A stretch of 64,000 bases of DNA from Dromiciops gliroides (GCF_019393635.1 NC_057862.1:94425159-94489158); one strand, 5' to 3'; numbered from the stretch's first letter, positions 46,016 through 57,300 are shown. The notes: generated from the sequence alone by a model not told the origin. Numbers and translations: made by a program.

Positions 46016-47467
46016 AGGCAACGATTTATTTTCTAAGAAATTCTCAACCAGCTTCCCTCTCCACCCCCAAATCCCCAGCTCCAAGTCTTCCAACAGAAGC
46101 AGTCTAGATTCCTCATTGAGGAGCATCTATTGAAAAGACACCCTTAGAAGCCCCAGCAGACCAAATGTTAATCACGGAGGAGACACTTTTTTTTTAAAGG
46201 ATCTATCGTTGGTTTGGAAATGGAGCGGCAATAGCCACTCCCATTGGCACCGCAGACTATGAGCCTTTCCATTTTCATAAGAAAGTGAGATAAAATATAA
46301 TTCCTTCTTTTTTTCCTTGCCTTTGTTTCACGAAGTACCCGTAGCTTTAAATTCTAGGAAAACAAACACGGCCCGTTACTTCAACATCTGAGAAAGTTGG
46401 ACAGTTCTGCTACTTCTCCCTGATCCTTCAGAAATCTTCTCAATTGGGAGAACTACCCCATCTTTACTTACGATGATGAAGATGATGATGAACAAGAGGG
46501 AAGAACTTGTGATAGTCAACGTAAGAAAAAGAAAAGACTTCTCCCCACCCTTGCACCCCCATGCTCATGAAATCTCTTTTTGAAGGGTCAGAAGGTAGCT
46601 AGAACTTAGTTCTAGGCGGAGACAGGGACGGCAATCTCCCCTCTAACCAAGCATTTACAAACTGTGCACCTCAGTCCATGCCACCCATTTCTTTGACCAA
46701 AACAACCAACAGACAAAACCCTGAGATACTTTATTGTCTAGAGTGTATTAGAGTCCATCTCAAGAGTGCCCAGAACAAATTTTTGAAAATAGTAATTTTA
46801 TTGTAAATTATTTACGTCGGGATTTTTTTTTGCTCTGTTTTAGGCAATTAGTGGAAAAATAATGAAATAATGATTCACATGCGGGTAGGTGTCCCCTAAA
46901 TCCTGGCTACTAACTCTGTTCTGAATGTTTTGGATATTTGATTGTTTTGTATTTATGTGGTGAGAGTGAAATATATCTATCTATGATGATTGATAAGGTC
47001 TATTCTCGTCTTCTATTTAAAGTGTGAGGGGGGAGACCCTAACAAATTATTGTTTTCTAGTGCTTATGATCCAAGCAACCGAAATTTAGAGAGCGTTCTC
47101 AGTGCTGTTTTCTAGCGTGGAAGTTAATATTGGGAAGATTTTCAACTGTCAGAAAGAAATAGGCTGATTTCGAGTCTCTGTTTCTGACTGGGGTTTTTGG
47201 TTTTGTTGTTGTTGTTTTGTTTTGTTTTGTTTTTGTTGTTGTTGTTGTTTTGGTTTTTTAAATTGACTTGTTGCAGAGTGGGATTTTGAGAAGCCCTGGT
47301 CACCCAGGGACTCCTACATTCGTCGTTTCTGCTGTTTTCCCAAGCATTGGGATAACAGTTTGGTTTCTCTCTTTTGCCTAAAGTGCAGTTTGATCTAACT
47401 TTGTTTAACAACCTGTCCTGGAACAGGCCAAGGGGCAAGGTTCTTTTCCTTTCGAGACTGAATTTGA

Positions 47468-47559
<92 letters not shown>

Positions 47560-48120
47560 GAAAACTCCAGAGACCGAGCGACAGAGACTGAATATCTCGT
47601 TGGGTGTTAATTTCTGCAAAACACTGGGGCTTTTCTCCTCCTAGAACATCTATGGTATCTTGAATGCCAGTATTACAAACAGAAAGCCGAGAGCTCGGAA
47701 AGGCGGTTTCAAGATCCACCAGCCGAAGTCCAACGATTATAAGTAAACTGATTCTTCGAGCTTAATTGGAGCAAGCAGAAACTTAGCTGGGGGCTTCCCG
47801 AGCTCGTGGCAGCGGGGGCAGCCTGGCTAAAGATCTGGGTGACTCCCTTGTACGCTGCTCCCCTCCTCCTACCTCTCCCCCCCCCCCAAACTAAGGCTGG
47901 AACGTAGGAGGCTCTCAGGAAACGTCTGAGGATGATGCTAATGGGGACTTAAGGGAGAGAAAACTGGGCTCTTCGGGGTCCCCTACCCGACCTCCCCCAC
48001 TTTACCCTCTCAGTCCCTGGGCATCAAAGAGGTATATGTATACTAATATAGACACACACATACACACACGAGTGGGAAGCTGTGGTTCGAAATTCTTTCA
48101 TTGACTGGGTGTAGCAGCCA
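46016..48120. other. Unique AT-rich DNA downstream of VAX1, possible extended 3' UTR
   Basis: No coding gene or interspersed repeat is seen. The stretch at about 46720-47020 is AT-rich and repeat-free with many TAATT and TTATTT motifs, and looks like an extended 3' UTR or a conserved noncoding element. A GTTTT-rich stretch (47196-47260) and a (CT)n array (47472-47556) follow. Confidence 0.4.
47472..47556. repeat. (CT)n microsatellite downstream of VAX1
   Basis: 85 bases of uninterrupted CT/TC repeat. Confidence 0.98.
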
Positions 48121-48129
48121 CTAAAAGGC

Positions 48130-48275
48130 AGATCCGTGACTACGGCAATTTAAAGTCTTAAGAGATTTGGTTAAGTAACTTGTCCAGGGCCACAAGGTCA
48201 GTAGAAGATAGAGACGAGATTTGAACGTGGATCTCACCAACTCATAAGCTGAGAGTCTATCTGCACCCCAACCGT
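48130..48275 (+). mobile_element. MIR fragment
   Basis: GGTTAAGTAACTTGTCCAGG, GCCACAAGGTCAGTAG, GATTTGAACGTGGATCTC. First interspersed repeat downstream of VAX1. Confidence 0.7.
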
Positions 48276-48479
48276 GTTCGTTGGGCTTGTGGACACACGT
48301 ATCCCAAACCACACACTCAGTGAACTTTTAAAAACAAATTTTATAAAAATCCTAAACCACCTTCCTCCTGAACCACTGAATTATTTGGTGGGGAAGAGTT
48401 GAGGAGTGTATGCGGGTAAATGATTCTGCATAGGTGAGGGTAAGTGATTCTCTTTCCTGAGTCTAATTTCTAAGGAATA

Positions 48480-49770
48480 TAGCTAGGGAGCCGGGCCCTG
48501 GGGGTCTGGGTCAGCTGATATGTTCTGGAGTCAGGGTTAGGGAAGAAGGATGGGGGATGGGTGGGCAGCCCCGCCCACACGTCCTCGCTGATCTTCAGCA
48601 GATTCACTGTAGCCAAAGGCATCCACGTGCCTTCAGAAATCAGGCGGCGGGGCCGTGTGGAAGGGAGATCCCGTGACGTGAATGTGCTGGCTCTGGCGGA
48701 GTTAACGGTTTAGCGCCACATCGATTTGTTTTCTACTCCCCAATCTTGAATCCTACCTTTTAAATTAACCAACTACAATCGCGCTTCTCACCCCTTGGGG
48801 AGGCTATGCAGCTTCCTTCATTCCACCCTAGATCACTCCTCCACCCTCCTCTCTCTTGCTCTCTTTCTCCCGCTCCCATCGCCTCGGTTTGTGCCCGGGT
48901 GGGCCAAGGGAGGAGCCATTGGCCTAGGGATGAGTGTAGTTCCCTAAGCTCTTACACTGGGAGGTAGGGGTGGGGTCGGAAGGAGGGAGGGAAGAGAGGA
49001 GCGAGGCAGGGGGTGGCAGAATTTTATCATAACAAAAGAAAACAGAATGCAAAAGCCCCTGGGTCCCGAAAACAAGCCCTGCTTCCTCCACAGGGAACCC
49101 GCCTAGGCCTCCCTAAACCTCGGTTCTCAACCTCTCTCTCTCTGTCTCTCTGTCTGTCTCTCTCTTTCTGTCTCTGTCTCTGTCTCTGTGTGTGTCTCTC
49201 TCTCCCCCTCTCTCCCCCTCTTCCCCTTTCCCCGGACCCCCATCATTTCTGGTCGCTAAAGAGACTGACATCACATCGTTCTATCTCCTAACCCGCTTAC
49301 CCTTTCCAAAGTAGTTTTCTACCGCTTTCTCAATCCCCTAACCTCTCCCAGGACTCTGTGCACCCTCTCCTCTCTTCTCCCATCCCCTCTCCCTCTGTTC
49401 CCCAGAGAACCTCTCCTCTTTCTTAGGCTTTGGGGAAGAGCCGCGGGGAGCTCTTCTCCCCGCCACTTAGAGCGTAATTGTTCTTAAAGAGCCTCTTCTA
49501 AGGGGGAAAAAAATCACAATTTTAATTTAAAAACATTTATAGACAATTCATTTAATTTTAGCCACTGCCCCCCGCCCCTCTCGCCCGCCTTGGGGAGCCC
49601 AGTGTTTCCAGCGAAGCGTCTTGGCGTTCGAGGCCTCTGACAGTGCCTCGAACTCGCCGACTTGCGCGAGAAGGGAAGAGCAGCGGCCGCGGATGACGCC
49701 TGCCTCTTTTTCAGAGTGGATGGCGAAGGGGCACCAAGTGAGGGTCAGGGAGAACACTCTGGTGGGAGTG
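48480..49770. promoter_or_regulatory. CpG-rich block downstream of VAX1, candidate promoter region
   Basis: Dense CpGs occur at 48.56-48.73, 49.43-49.48 and 49.56-49.70 kb. Visible motifs are an E-box CACGTG near 48627, a CRE-like TGACGT at 48674-48679 and homeodomain TAATT cores around 49520-49560. In human, as I recall, SHTN1 starts a few kb beyond the VAX1 3' end and is transcribed in the same direction, so this could be its promoter. I searched for the SHTN1 N-terminal coding sequence and did not find it. Confidence 0.45.
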
Positions 49771-49885
49771 GTGTGTTTTAAAAGAACTCTCTGTTCCTCT
49801 CCTGAACAAAGGGGCACCTAAAGTTGCATAAAAGCGGAGGCAAGAAAAAGAAAGAAAATATACAACCAGCATCTTTGGGCTTGAG

Positions 49886-49887
<2 letters not shown>

Positions 49888-49961
<74 letters not shown>

Positions 49962-49970
49962 CGCGTGTGC
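49888..49970. repeat. (GT)n(GC)n alternating tract
   Basis: Long GT repeat running into GCGCGCGCGCGC near 49953-49965, then GTGTGC; alternating purine-pyrimidine throughout. Confidence 0.97.
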
Positions 49971-50299
49971 CAACGTGAAAATAGGAGAGTGACCGGAAGC
50001 TTCAAGGAAACTGCACCTGAAGAACCTAAACAGAAAGACTTGTGGGTTCAGATGAGGTTACCAGTTTATACCCAGCTTAGTGATTGCTAGAGTCCAGCAG
50101 TAGGGCGAGATATTGAGAGGATTCGGGAGTAATCTGCCCATAGGCGATTTTTCATCTCCCTTCCTTCGAAGGAAGTTCGAGGAAGACTCCTGGTTTTCAG
50201 ATCGAATTGTCTCGGTCCTGGACTCCCTGTCCTGCCAGGCTGCCAAGGCAACAGATAATGTCAACTGCCACCACTCTCTTTTACTCCCTCATGCTTTTC

Positions 50300-50515
50300 G
50301 TGGACAGTCCTTTGGAAAGAGTCCTGGACTGAGGGTGAGAAGGCTTGTGAGTGGGGGGGTGGGGGGAGCGGGGGGGGGGCGGGCTCTGCCTTAACTAGAA
50401 CTGAAATTTGGGGCAAGGCACCTCCCCTCTCTGGGCTTCAATTTGCTCAAATATAAAATGAGATCGTTGGACTAGATGGTCTCCAAGTTGCCTTCCATGT
50501 CTCAATTTTGTGAAA
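50300..50515 (+). mobile_element. MIR/CORE-SINE-like copy
   Basis: GGAAAGAGTCCTGGACTG at the left, CTCTCTGGGCTTCAATTTGC and GTTGGACTAGATGGTCTCC at the right. Confidence 0.7.
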
Positions 50516-50624
50516 CCTGATGTAATCGTTTGCTTTTGGTTTCCCACTCTTTGGATTATTCAGTTTTGTTCTCCTTTGACTAAATTGGGTATGAAGATTG
50601 CTTTTCTTCATTTGAGTAGGGTCA

Positions 50625-50627
<3 letters not shown>

Positions 50628-50685
<58 letters not shown>

Positions 50686-50720
50686 GCACACACATACATA
50701 CACATATGTATACACATATA
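50628..50720. repeat. (TA)n(CA)n microsatellite
   Basis: About 44 bases of pure AT repeat, then CA repeat with interruptions, then TATG-rich sequence. Confidence 0.95.
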
Positions 50721-50989
50721 TAATTGTTATATATTGTTTTATATATATGAAATAACAATATATTATCGCATCTTCTCAGCAAGCCTCTTTCCTTCTTCTG
50801 AATGATCAACTCATTCTAGTCTTTCTTTTCTTCACTCTCCCATCCCCCCAAAGCCACATAGTGGGAAGGAATGCCACATTTTGCCCCCCAAAGTGAAAGG
50901 GAGTACTTGCTTAAAGTCTCAGAGCTCAGCAAGGGTATACCTAGGAGAAGTGCCAAATTCCTGACAAACAACCCAGTGTCTATTTCTGT

Positions 50990-51580
50990 GTCCTATGATT
51001 TAGTCCGTGAAGAGATCTTAGAGATTTATCATATTCGACATTCTTATTTGACAGATGAGGAAACTGAGGCTCAGGGAGTCACTTGGTTAAGATTACCCAA
51101 GTTCAAGGGATGATTGCACTTCCCACAGTACGGTACAAAGAAGGATAGGTTTGGAGTCAGAACTAGATTAGATTCATGGCTCTGCTTCTGACTCTCTATG
51201 TGATTGTGGGGAAGTCGTTTAACCACTCTGGGTCTCAGTTCTTCATCTATAAAATTAGGAGTTTGGACTAGATGTCATCTCTAAGGTTGCTTCCAGATCT
51301 AAATCTATGCTTCTATTTAGAGAAAGATTGTAGATAGAACACTGGAGTCAAAACAGGAAAAGAGAGTTTGAATTCAGTTCAGGCTCTGTGGGTTCTTAAC
51401 TGTGAAAAACTTAACAAAAACACAACTTCTGTGGACCTCGATTTCCTCATTTATAAATTAAGGGTAATCATATACATACACTTACCACCTCATCAGGCTT
51501 TTGTAAGAATTTGATGAGATAATGTATGAAACTGCTTTTTTTATACTGGAAAGTACCACACAAGTGTGAGGGATTATCAA
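50990..51580 (+). mobile_element. Three adjacent MIR/CORE-SINE-like copies
   Basis: First 50990-51110 (TTTGACAGATGAGGAAACTG). Second 51125-51320 (TTTGGAGTCAGAACTAG, GTTTGGACTAGATGTCATC). Third 51325-51580 (ATTTCCTCATTTATAAATTA, TTTGATGAGATAATGTATG). Confidence 0.7.
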
Positions 51581-52209
51581 AAGTATGCCCACTTTTGAAA
51601 GTCTTTTCATTGGAATGATTTTAGTTTATGAAAGGAATATGATGGAGGCTATTTTCCCATACCAAGGGAAGGTATATTGAAAAATGCAATTGAGATATAA
51701 ATTTTCTAGTGAATTCTGCTCCAATTCAGTCACCTGTGTCTCACTATGAAGTGGCAGGAGGGGTGGTGATGGAAGAAGAGAGACTTCTTCTATGACTTTT
51801 TTGTGGAAAGATACTAAAATGCAAAACTCTGTTGGAGCAGAAAGCATCGTTCTGGAACAAGACCAGTGTTGGTCTTAGATTGGAAAAAATGACATGAGAC
51901 ACGAAGATGGTAGAAGCCAGTGGCATAGAAAATAATTGGACACATGACCAGGGAAGAATCTTTTAGCAATTCCCTTCTCTGTATACTTTCTGATAATTTA
52001 TGAGCTGGAAACATCATCTATTGCTAAAAAGTCTATCTGTTATCACGCAGTAAAGGTCTTGTTTTGTACCATAGTGGTCCTTGTTATTTCTAGAACTAAA
52101 ACAATGAGCCTAATCTCCATCTTCTACTACACAATGTGTCCTGAGATATAATGTATTCTAATAAGAAAAGTATTAACTTGGCAATCAAGAGACTTGGTGT
52201 GTCTTTATT
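51581..52209. other. Intergenic DNA, nothing recognised
   Basis: Unique sequence without a supported gene or repeat. Confidence 0.3.
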
Positions 52210-52637
52210 CTTCAGGCTGGACTCATTACCCTTCTCTTGGACTTTGTCTAAAATGCCCCAGAAACATCTCCACCTCCTAGGCTCAATCTAACTTTGAACT
52301 GCACACATGGGAAGTGCCCCTTTGCCCCTTTGCCCCTCCCTGTGGTTCCTTCTTGAACCTCCATTTTAATGAGGCCCCTCAGGCCACCCATGCCTTCATT
52401 CCTCTCCAGGATGAACTCATGACTCTCTTTCCAGACTTTTTCTATTGCACCCCACTCTGGGTACCTTCATCTCCACCCCCCCCCTTAATGCTTTCCTTTT
52501 ATGTCTTATCTTCTTCCATTTGAATGTTAAATTCCTTGAGGACAGGGATTATATGCTTGTATTAGCATATTACCAGCTCTTGGCAAAGTTCCTGGCACAT
52601 ATTGTGCTTAACAAATGCTTCTTTGCTAAGGCAAGCT
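52210..52637 (+). mobile_element. L2/CR1-type LINE 3' end, sense orientation
   Basis: GAATGTTAAATTCCTTGAGG, ACAGGGATTATATGCTTG, TTCCTGGCACATATTGTGCT, TAACAAATGCTTCTTTGC: the canonical L2-type 3' end, opposite in orientation to most copies in the window. Confidence 0.7.
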
Positions 52638-52872
52638 GACAATGTAACAGATAGAAGGCTGGTCCAGGAGTTAGGAAGACCTGGGTTCAAATCTGAACTC
52701 AGACACTCACTTGTTATGTAACCCTGGGCAAATCGATTAAACCTCAGTTTCTTCAACTGTAAAATGGGAACGATAATATTCTGCTCCACAAGGTTGTTGT
52801 GAGGATTAAAAGAGATAATATTTGTAAAAAGCACCTGGCACATAGTAGGGACTATAAAAATGTTTATTTCCC
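52638..52872 (+). mobile_element. MIR/CORE-SINE-like copy, near full length
   Basis: AGACCTGGGTTCAAATCTGA, TAACCCTGGGCAAATCG, AACTGTAAAATGGGAACG, TTAAAAGAGATAATATTTGT and TGGCACATAGTAGGG. Confidence 0.8.
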
Positions 52873-53059
52873 CCCCCCCAAACACACACACACACCCTTG
52901 TTGACATGCTTCTTGCCTTGCCTTGCCTGTTGTCAGGTAAATTGCTTCAACTCTTTATGTCTCACATTTTCCATTCACAAAATAAAATGGCAAGAGCACT
53001 AAGTTTGGAGTCAGGAGCCATAACTTTGAAACCTGACATAGCTACTTGGGTGGTCTTTT

Positions 53060-53312
53060 TTGTTTCTTGGTTCTTTCAGTTCTGTCCAACTCTTTGTGAC
53101 CCCATTTGGGGTTTCCTTGGCAAAGAGACTGGAGTGATTTTCCATTTCCTTCTCTAGTTCATTTTATAGATGAGGAAACTGAGGCAAACAGGGTTAAGTG
53201 ACTTGCCCAGGGTCACACAACTACTAGGAATTTATTGTTGGATTTAAACTCCATTCTTCTTGACTCTAGTCCTGGTGCTCTATCCATTGTGTTACATAGC
53301 AGCTCTTGTGTA
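53060..53312 (-). mobile_element. SINE with RTE/BovB-like tail, minus strand
   Basis: On the + strand it reads GTCCAACTCTTTGTGACCCC, CTGGAGTGATTTTCCATTTC, a MIR/CORE-like centre with GATGAGGAAACTGAGGCA, then the tRNA-like head reversed to about 53312. It appears to split an older SINE (52985-53059 and 53313-53370). Confidence 0.75.
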
Positions 53313-53746
53313 TGATCTTGGATAATTTTAGTTTACTCATCTATACCCAAAAAAGAGGAGGGTGGTTCAGAATAAGGTATCTCTTTAATTTCTAAATCAG
53401 AGGATTGTATATGAACTAGATTTATATACTTTCTGAATATAACAGTATATGATTCTGGGATAGCTATATGACTGCCGTATAACTGAACCATGCTTGTAAT
53501 TGAACAAACTCTCCAAAGTAGGCATTTGTTGGTTCTTCTTGCCTTTACTTGAAAAGGTCTTTTTAGTCTTCAGTGAGGATATGAAATACTTTTGCTCTTT
53601 TCTGAAAGTATTCTCTTATTGACAGAACAAAGTCTAAGTCATAATGAAGAATAATTTGTGACCCAGTTCTATTAGTCTTCTCAGTCAAACCCAGATCTTC
53701 CTGACTCCAGGTCAACCTGGGTATCATTTCAAGAAGTCTCTTTTTT

Positions 53747-53983
53747 CAGAAAAAAAAAAAAAAAACAACTCCATGGCAAGACCTGTATGAACTGATGCCC
53801 AAGTGAAGTGAGAAAAAACAGATCACTGTGCATAGTAACCATATTGTAATGATGACCAACTGAAAGACTAGGCTAGCCTGATCAATACAATAATCTAAGA
53901 CAATTCCAAGGGATTCATGATGAAAAATCGTATCTACCTCCAGAGCAAATGGATGAACTCTGAGGGCAAATTGTTTTTCTCAC

Positions 53984-54018
<35 letters not shown>

Positions 54019-54184
54019 GTAATATGGCTAATATGGAAATACGTTTTGCATGATTTCACATGTATATAATTGATATAATTTTGCTTGCTTTCTCAATGGG
54101 TAGGAAATGGGTGGGAGGGAGAGAATTTGGAATTCAAAATATGAAAAGAAAAAGATGTGATAAATAAATAAATAAAATTTTAAA
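53747..54184 (+). mobile_element. 5'-truncated L1-like LINE 3' end with target-site duplication
   Basis: AAGAAGTCTCTTTTTT (53731-53746) and AAGAAGTCTCTCTTTT (54185-54200) flank it. It contains ATGGCAAGACCTGTATGAAC, ATTCATGATGAAAAATCG, AATATGGCTAATATGGAAAT and GGGAGAGAATTTGGAATTC, then an A-rich end with AATAAATAAATAAA. L1-type is from memory; the duplication is seen. Confidence 0.8.
53985..54014. repeat. (TG)15 inside a LINE 3' end
   Basis: TG repeat embedded in the L1-like element at 53747-54184. Confidence 0.95.
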
Positions 54185-54238
54185 AAGAAGTCTCTCTTTT
54201 GCAAACTGCTCTGTTAAACAATTCCCCCAGAGTCCTTG

Positions 54239-54241
<3 letters not shown>

Positions 54242-54275
<34 letters not shown>

Positions 54276-54290
54276 AGAGAGAGAGAGAGA
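54242..54290. repeat. (TG)n(AG)n microsatellite
   Basis: TG repeat followed directly by AG repeat. Confidence 0.95.
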
Positions 54291-54299
54291 TGGAGATAT

Positions 54300-55020
54300 G
54301 CCAGGGTACTGTAGCTTACATCAAGCTTTAATCTGGAGCACTCAACACCAAAGTGTGTGGCCTTGGACTTCCACCAAGGTCCAGTCACAGCAGTTTAGAA
54401 GCCAATTCCTCACAGCTCAACTAAGTAATTAGAAAAGCCATCAACATCCCACACTGAAGTCTCATCTTAAATTATTTCTTTTCTTTCTTTCTCTCCTTCC
54501 TTCCTTCCTTCCTTCCTATCTTTCTTTCTCCCTCCCCTACTTTTTATCCCTTTAGTTTAGTCATGCTAGGTAATCTTCCCTCCCCTTCTTCCCCCAGAAC
54601 ATTCCAGCTGAGGAAAGAAGACCTATCTCCAGTAACCAGCTTGGATAAGAGTTGAAGGAAATAAAGTCAGCAATATTAAGAAGAGAAGATGGGGGACAGG
54701 GTTGCTGGGGTGATGGGTTACTCAATGTATTTTTCAGGGAAACAAATGTAGCAAAGCAGTAGGGGAAGTAGGCATGTGAATGGTAATAGGAGGGAATTAA
54801 GGAAGATTTGGTGGGTGGGCAGGATTATATCCAGAAATAACTTTAGTATAAAAACAAAAGGCATCAATAAAACATTTTAAAAAAGAAAACAAATCTACTT
54901 CCATGGGGAGGGAGGCAGTGGAGAAGGGGATTTACAGAAAGAAGTGTTCCTCCAGGGGCAGAGTTGTATGAAATGGAGATAAAGCAAAGGTAGAAACTGT
55001 GGAAATTCTTGGTGCTTGTT
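54300..55020. other. Intergenic DNA, nothing recognised except pyrimidine tract
   Basis: No gene. (TTTC/CCTT)n tract at 54478-54535. Remaining sequence is unclassified. Confidence 0.3.
54478..54535. repeat. (TTTC/CCTT)n tract
   Basis: Imperfect tetranucleotide pyrimidine repeat. Confidence 0.8.
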
Positions 55021-55027
55021 AACCACA

Positions 55028-55250
55028 AAAAATAATTTACACTTATATAGAGCTTCATAAAAAGCACTTTGTAGATATATCATTGGCATCTCACAATAAT
55101 CTTGTGAGTCAGACAGTTGTAGGAATTAGCATCCTCTTTTTACAGATGAGTAAACAGAGGCTCAGAGAGGGTCATAAAATCATAAGACTGGGAACTAGAA
55201 GGGCGATTAGCAGAACAGAAACCCAGACTGAGGTCTTCTGAATCCAAATG
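55028..55250 (+). mobile_element. MIR
   Basis: AAAAAGCACTTTGTAGATAT, CACAATAATCTTGTGAGTCA, TTTTTACAGATGAGTAAACA. Confidence 0.75.
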
Positions 55251-55287
55251 AAGGGATCTTCCTTTCCTTAACATTGTCACTAGATAT

Positions 55288-55376
55288 CTGTCTCAGGCAG
55301 CTAGGTGTCATAGGCCTGCTTGATGGGCCTGAAGTTAGGAAGACCTGAGCTCAAATGTGCTCTGACACTTAGTAGC
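55288..55376 (+). mobile_element. Truncated tRNA-derived SINE
   Basis: GGCAGCTAGGTGTCATAG head, then GAGCTCAAATGTGC at the B-box position; 3' part missing. Confidence 0.65.
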
Positions 55377-55379
55377 ATG

Positions 55380-56489
55380 TTTCCTCCCCCTTATGGGAAA
55401 GATATACTGGACTCTGTATAGCCTAGGGAGGAGGAGGTGGAGGGAGAACACACAGCCAGTCAGATGATGACTACCTAGCATTGAGCAGTTCAGCAGTCCC
55501 GTTCTGAATGCTATCCTTCTGGTCACTGATCTTCAGTCTCTTTCTATAGCTGGAGATTTGCTTCATCATGGTACCTTACCCCCAGACCTGGAGGCTGCCT
55601 ACCTGCTCAGGTGACAAACATGGATGCTCAATCCATTAAGTTGAAGAGTGGCACTGGGCAGACACAGGGCTCTTTGCTTACAAACCACCCCATGCCACCC
55701 CACACACCCAGAGCAGGAAAGCATTTAGATGCTGTGTCCTGCTACACCTCCCCACTGGGAAAATGTAAAACTAAATATAGTTTGGATGATTTGCCTACTG
55801 GGCCTCAATCTAATCTGAACCCAGGGGCTGGTAGGCTCTTTCCCTAGCCTTTCTCAAGCTGAAATGGAAAATGGAAATTCCTTCCATGAGATCTCGAGCT
55901 TTTAAAAGGTCTGAAGTAATATTGGTTGTATTAAGTAGTGGGGAGCAGCCCACTCCCCAGGAATCTGGCTTTAAGCTACTTCTGGGTGGCAGAGCCACCC
56001 AGCACAACTCTGGCTCCCTTCCTCAGGGTAGTCGATGGCCTACATCACTGACACCGCCCCTCCCCCTCCCTCCTCCCACCAGCTAGAGGCCCAAGGAATC
56101 TCCCCTCCTCACATCAGACACATCTTCCAGCATTCATCGCTACTCGCCCAACCCCCAGACCTTGTGGAATGCCCACTGGAGGGATGATCATAAAAGGAGC
56201 TTGTTGGGGGCCCTTGGCTTCCTCTTAATTGGCTGCATTTCTTATTTCAGCTGCTCAGCTCAGTGAAAAGCAGAGGTAGAGTGGAAAGAGGGTGGGGAGG
56301 CAGCCCCTGTCACTTGGAAAGCAACAGGCTGGTCTTAAAGTGACATACACACCATCCTTGAGTGGAAGGTGATGGATGCCATGCAACTTTTGGAAGGAGT
56401 TGACAATGGGATAGGACCTAATAACGTGAAGGACCAAAGTTGAGGAAATGAGGTTATCAAGTAGGGGGTTCTCAGTTTTGCCCCTCATA
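55380..56489. other. Unique intergenic DNA
   Basis: No gene or transposon recognised. The GC-richer part 55980-56180 includes a pyrimidine-rich run near 56055-56080. Possibly regulatory; no direct support. Confidence 0.3.
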
Positions 56490-56518
56490 GGATTTAGAAC
56501 TGGAAGAGATCATCCTAA

Positions 56519-56907
56519 CTGGGGGTCCTTAATCTTTTGTGTGTCATGGACCCCTTTGGCAGTCTGATGAAACTTGTAGACTCTTTCTCTAAACAATAGT
56601 TGTGGCATTCATAACTGAAAGAAATTCTAAATTTCAGTAAGAGATTAGTAAAAATAAAAATGCAATATAACCTATATCAAATTGTTTACTATTTTAGGAA
56701 AGGGGGAGGGGAGAGAGGGACAGAGAAAATTTGGAACTCATTTTTAAAAAAAGAATGTTAACATTTTGCATGTAATTAGAAAAATATACAAAAATAAAAA
56801 AATAGTAAGCAGTTAAAAATGAAGATATCATTTTCATTTTTTCCATCCCAATTCAAAGACCCCCTGAAAACTATTCATGGACCACCGAAGGTTGGAATTA
56901 GGGTTTT
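56519..56907 (+). mobile_element. hAT-like element interrupted by an L1-like 3' fragment
   Basis: CCTTAATCTTTTGTGTGTC and GGCAGTCTGATGAAACTTG at the left, ATTCATGGACCACCGAAGG at the right. The middle (about 56690-56800) is a LINE 3' end. Confidence 0.55.
56690..56800 (+). mobile_element. L1-like LINE 3' terminus fragment
   Basis: GGGAGGGGAGAGAGGGACAG, AAATTTGGAACTCATTTTT and TTTTGCATGTAATTAG, the same 3' end seen at 53747-54184 and antisense at 25.73 kb. Confidence 0.65.
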
Positions 56908-56909
56908 TA

Positions 56910-57063
56910 TTGTTTTGGTCTTTTTTGGTTGGGCAGTGAGGGTTAAGTGACTTGCCCAAGGTCACACAGCTGGTAAGTATCAAGTGTCTGAGGCCATATT
57001 TGAACTCAGGTCCTCCTGACTCCAGGGCCAGTGCTCTATCCACTGCACCACCTAAATTCCCAC
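56910..57063 (-). mobile_element. tRNA-derived SINE (WSINE-like) in a nested repeat stack
   Basis: The duplication TGGAATTAGGGTTTTTA (56893-56909) matches TGGAGTTAGGGTTTTTA (57064-57080). It is inserted near the end of a DNA-transposon-like element. Confidence 0.9.
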
Positions 57064-57129
57064 TGGAGTTAGGGTTTTTAAATGAAGGATTTAGGGTTAG
57101 AGTTAGGATCTGAACAGGAAATGTTGAGA

Positions 57130-57300
57130 CATCACCATTCAGGAATCAAAGATCCAAAAGAAACCACAAAAGAGGGAACTGAGGCACAGAGATGGGAGGT
57201 GACTTGCCAGAGGTCATAGGAATAGTAAGGAGCATAAGCATGAATTGAAACTGATCTCTTGGACTTCAGAGTTGCTGTTCTTTCTGCTGCCTGTGTCACT
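57130..57300 (+). mobile_element. MIR
   Basis: AGGGAACTGAGGCACAGAGA, GAGGTGACTTGCCAGAGGTC. Confidence 0.65.

Noticed and set aside
48000..52500. SHTN1 first coding exon
   Set aside because: I searched for codons of its N terminus and found none; only a CpG-rich block is present.
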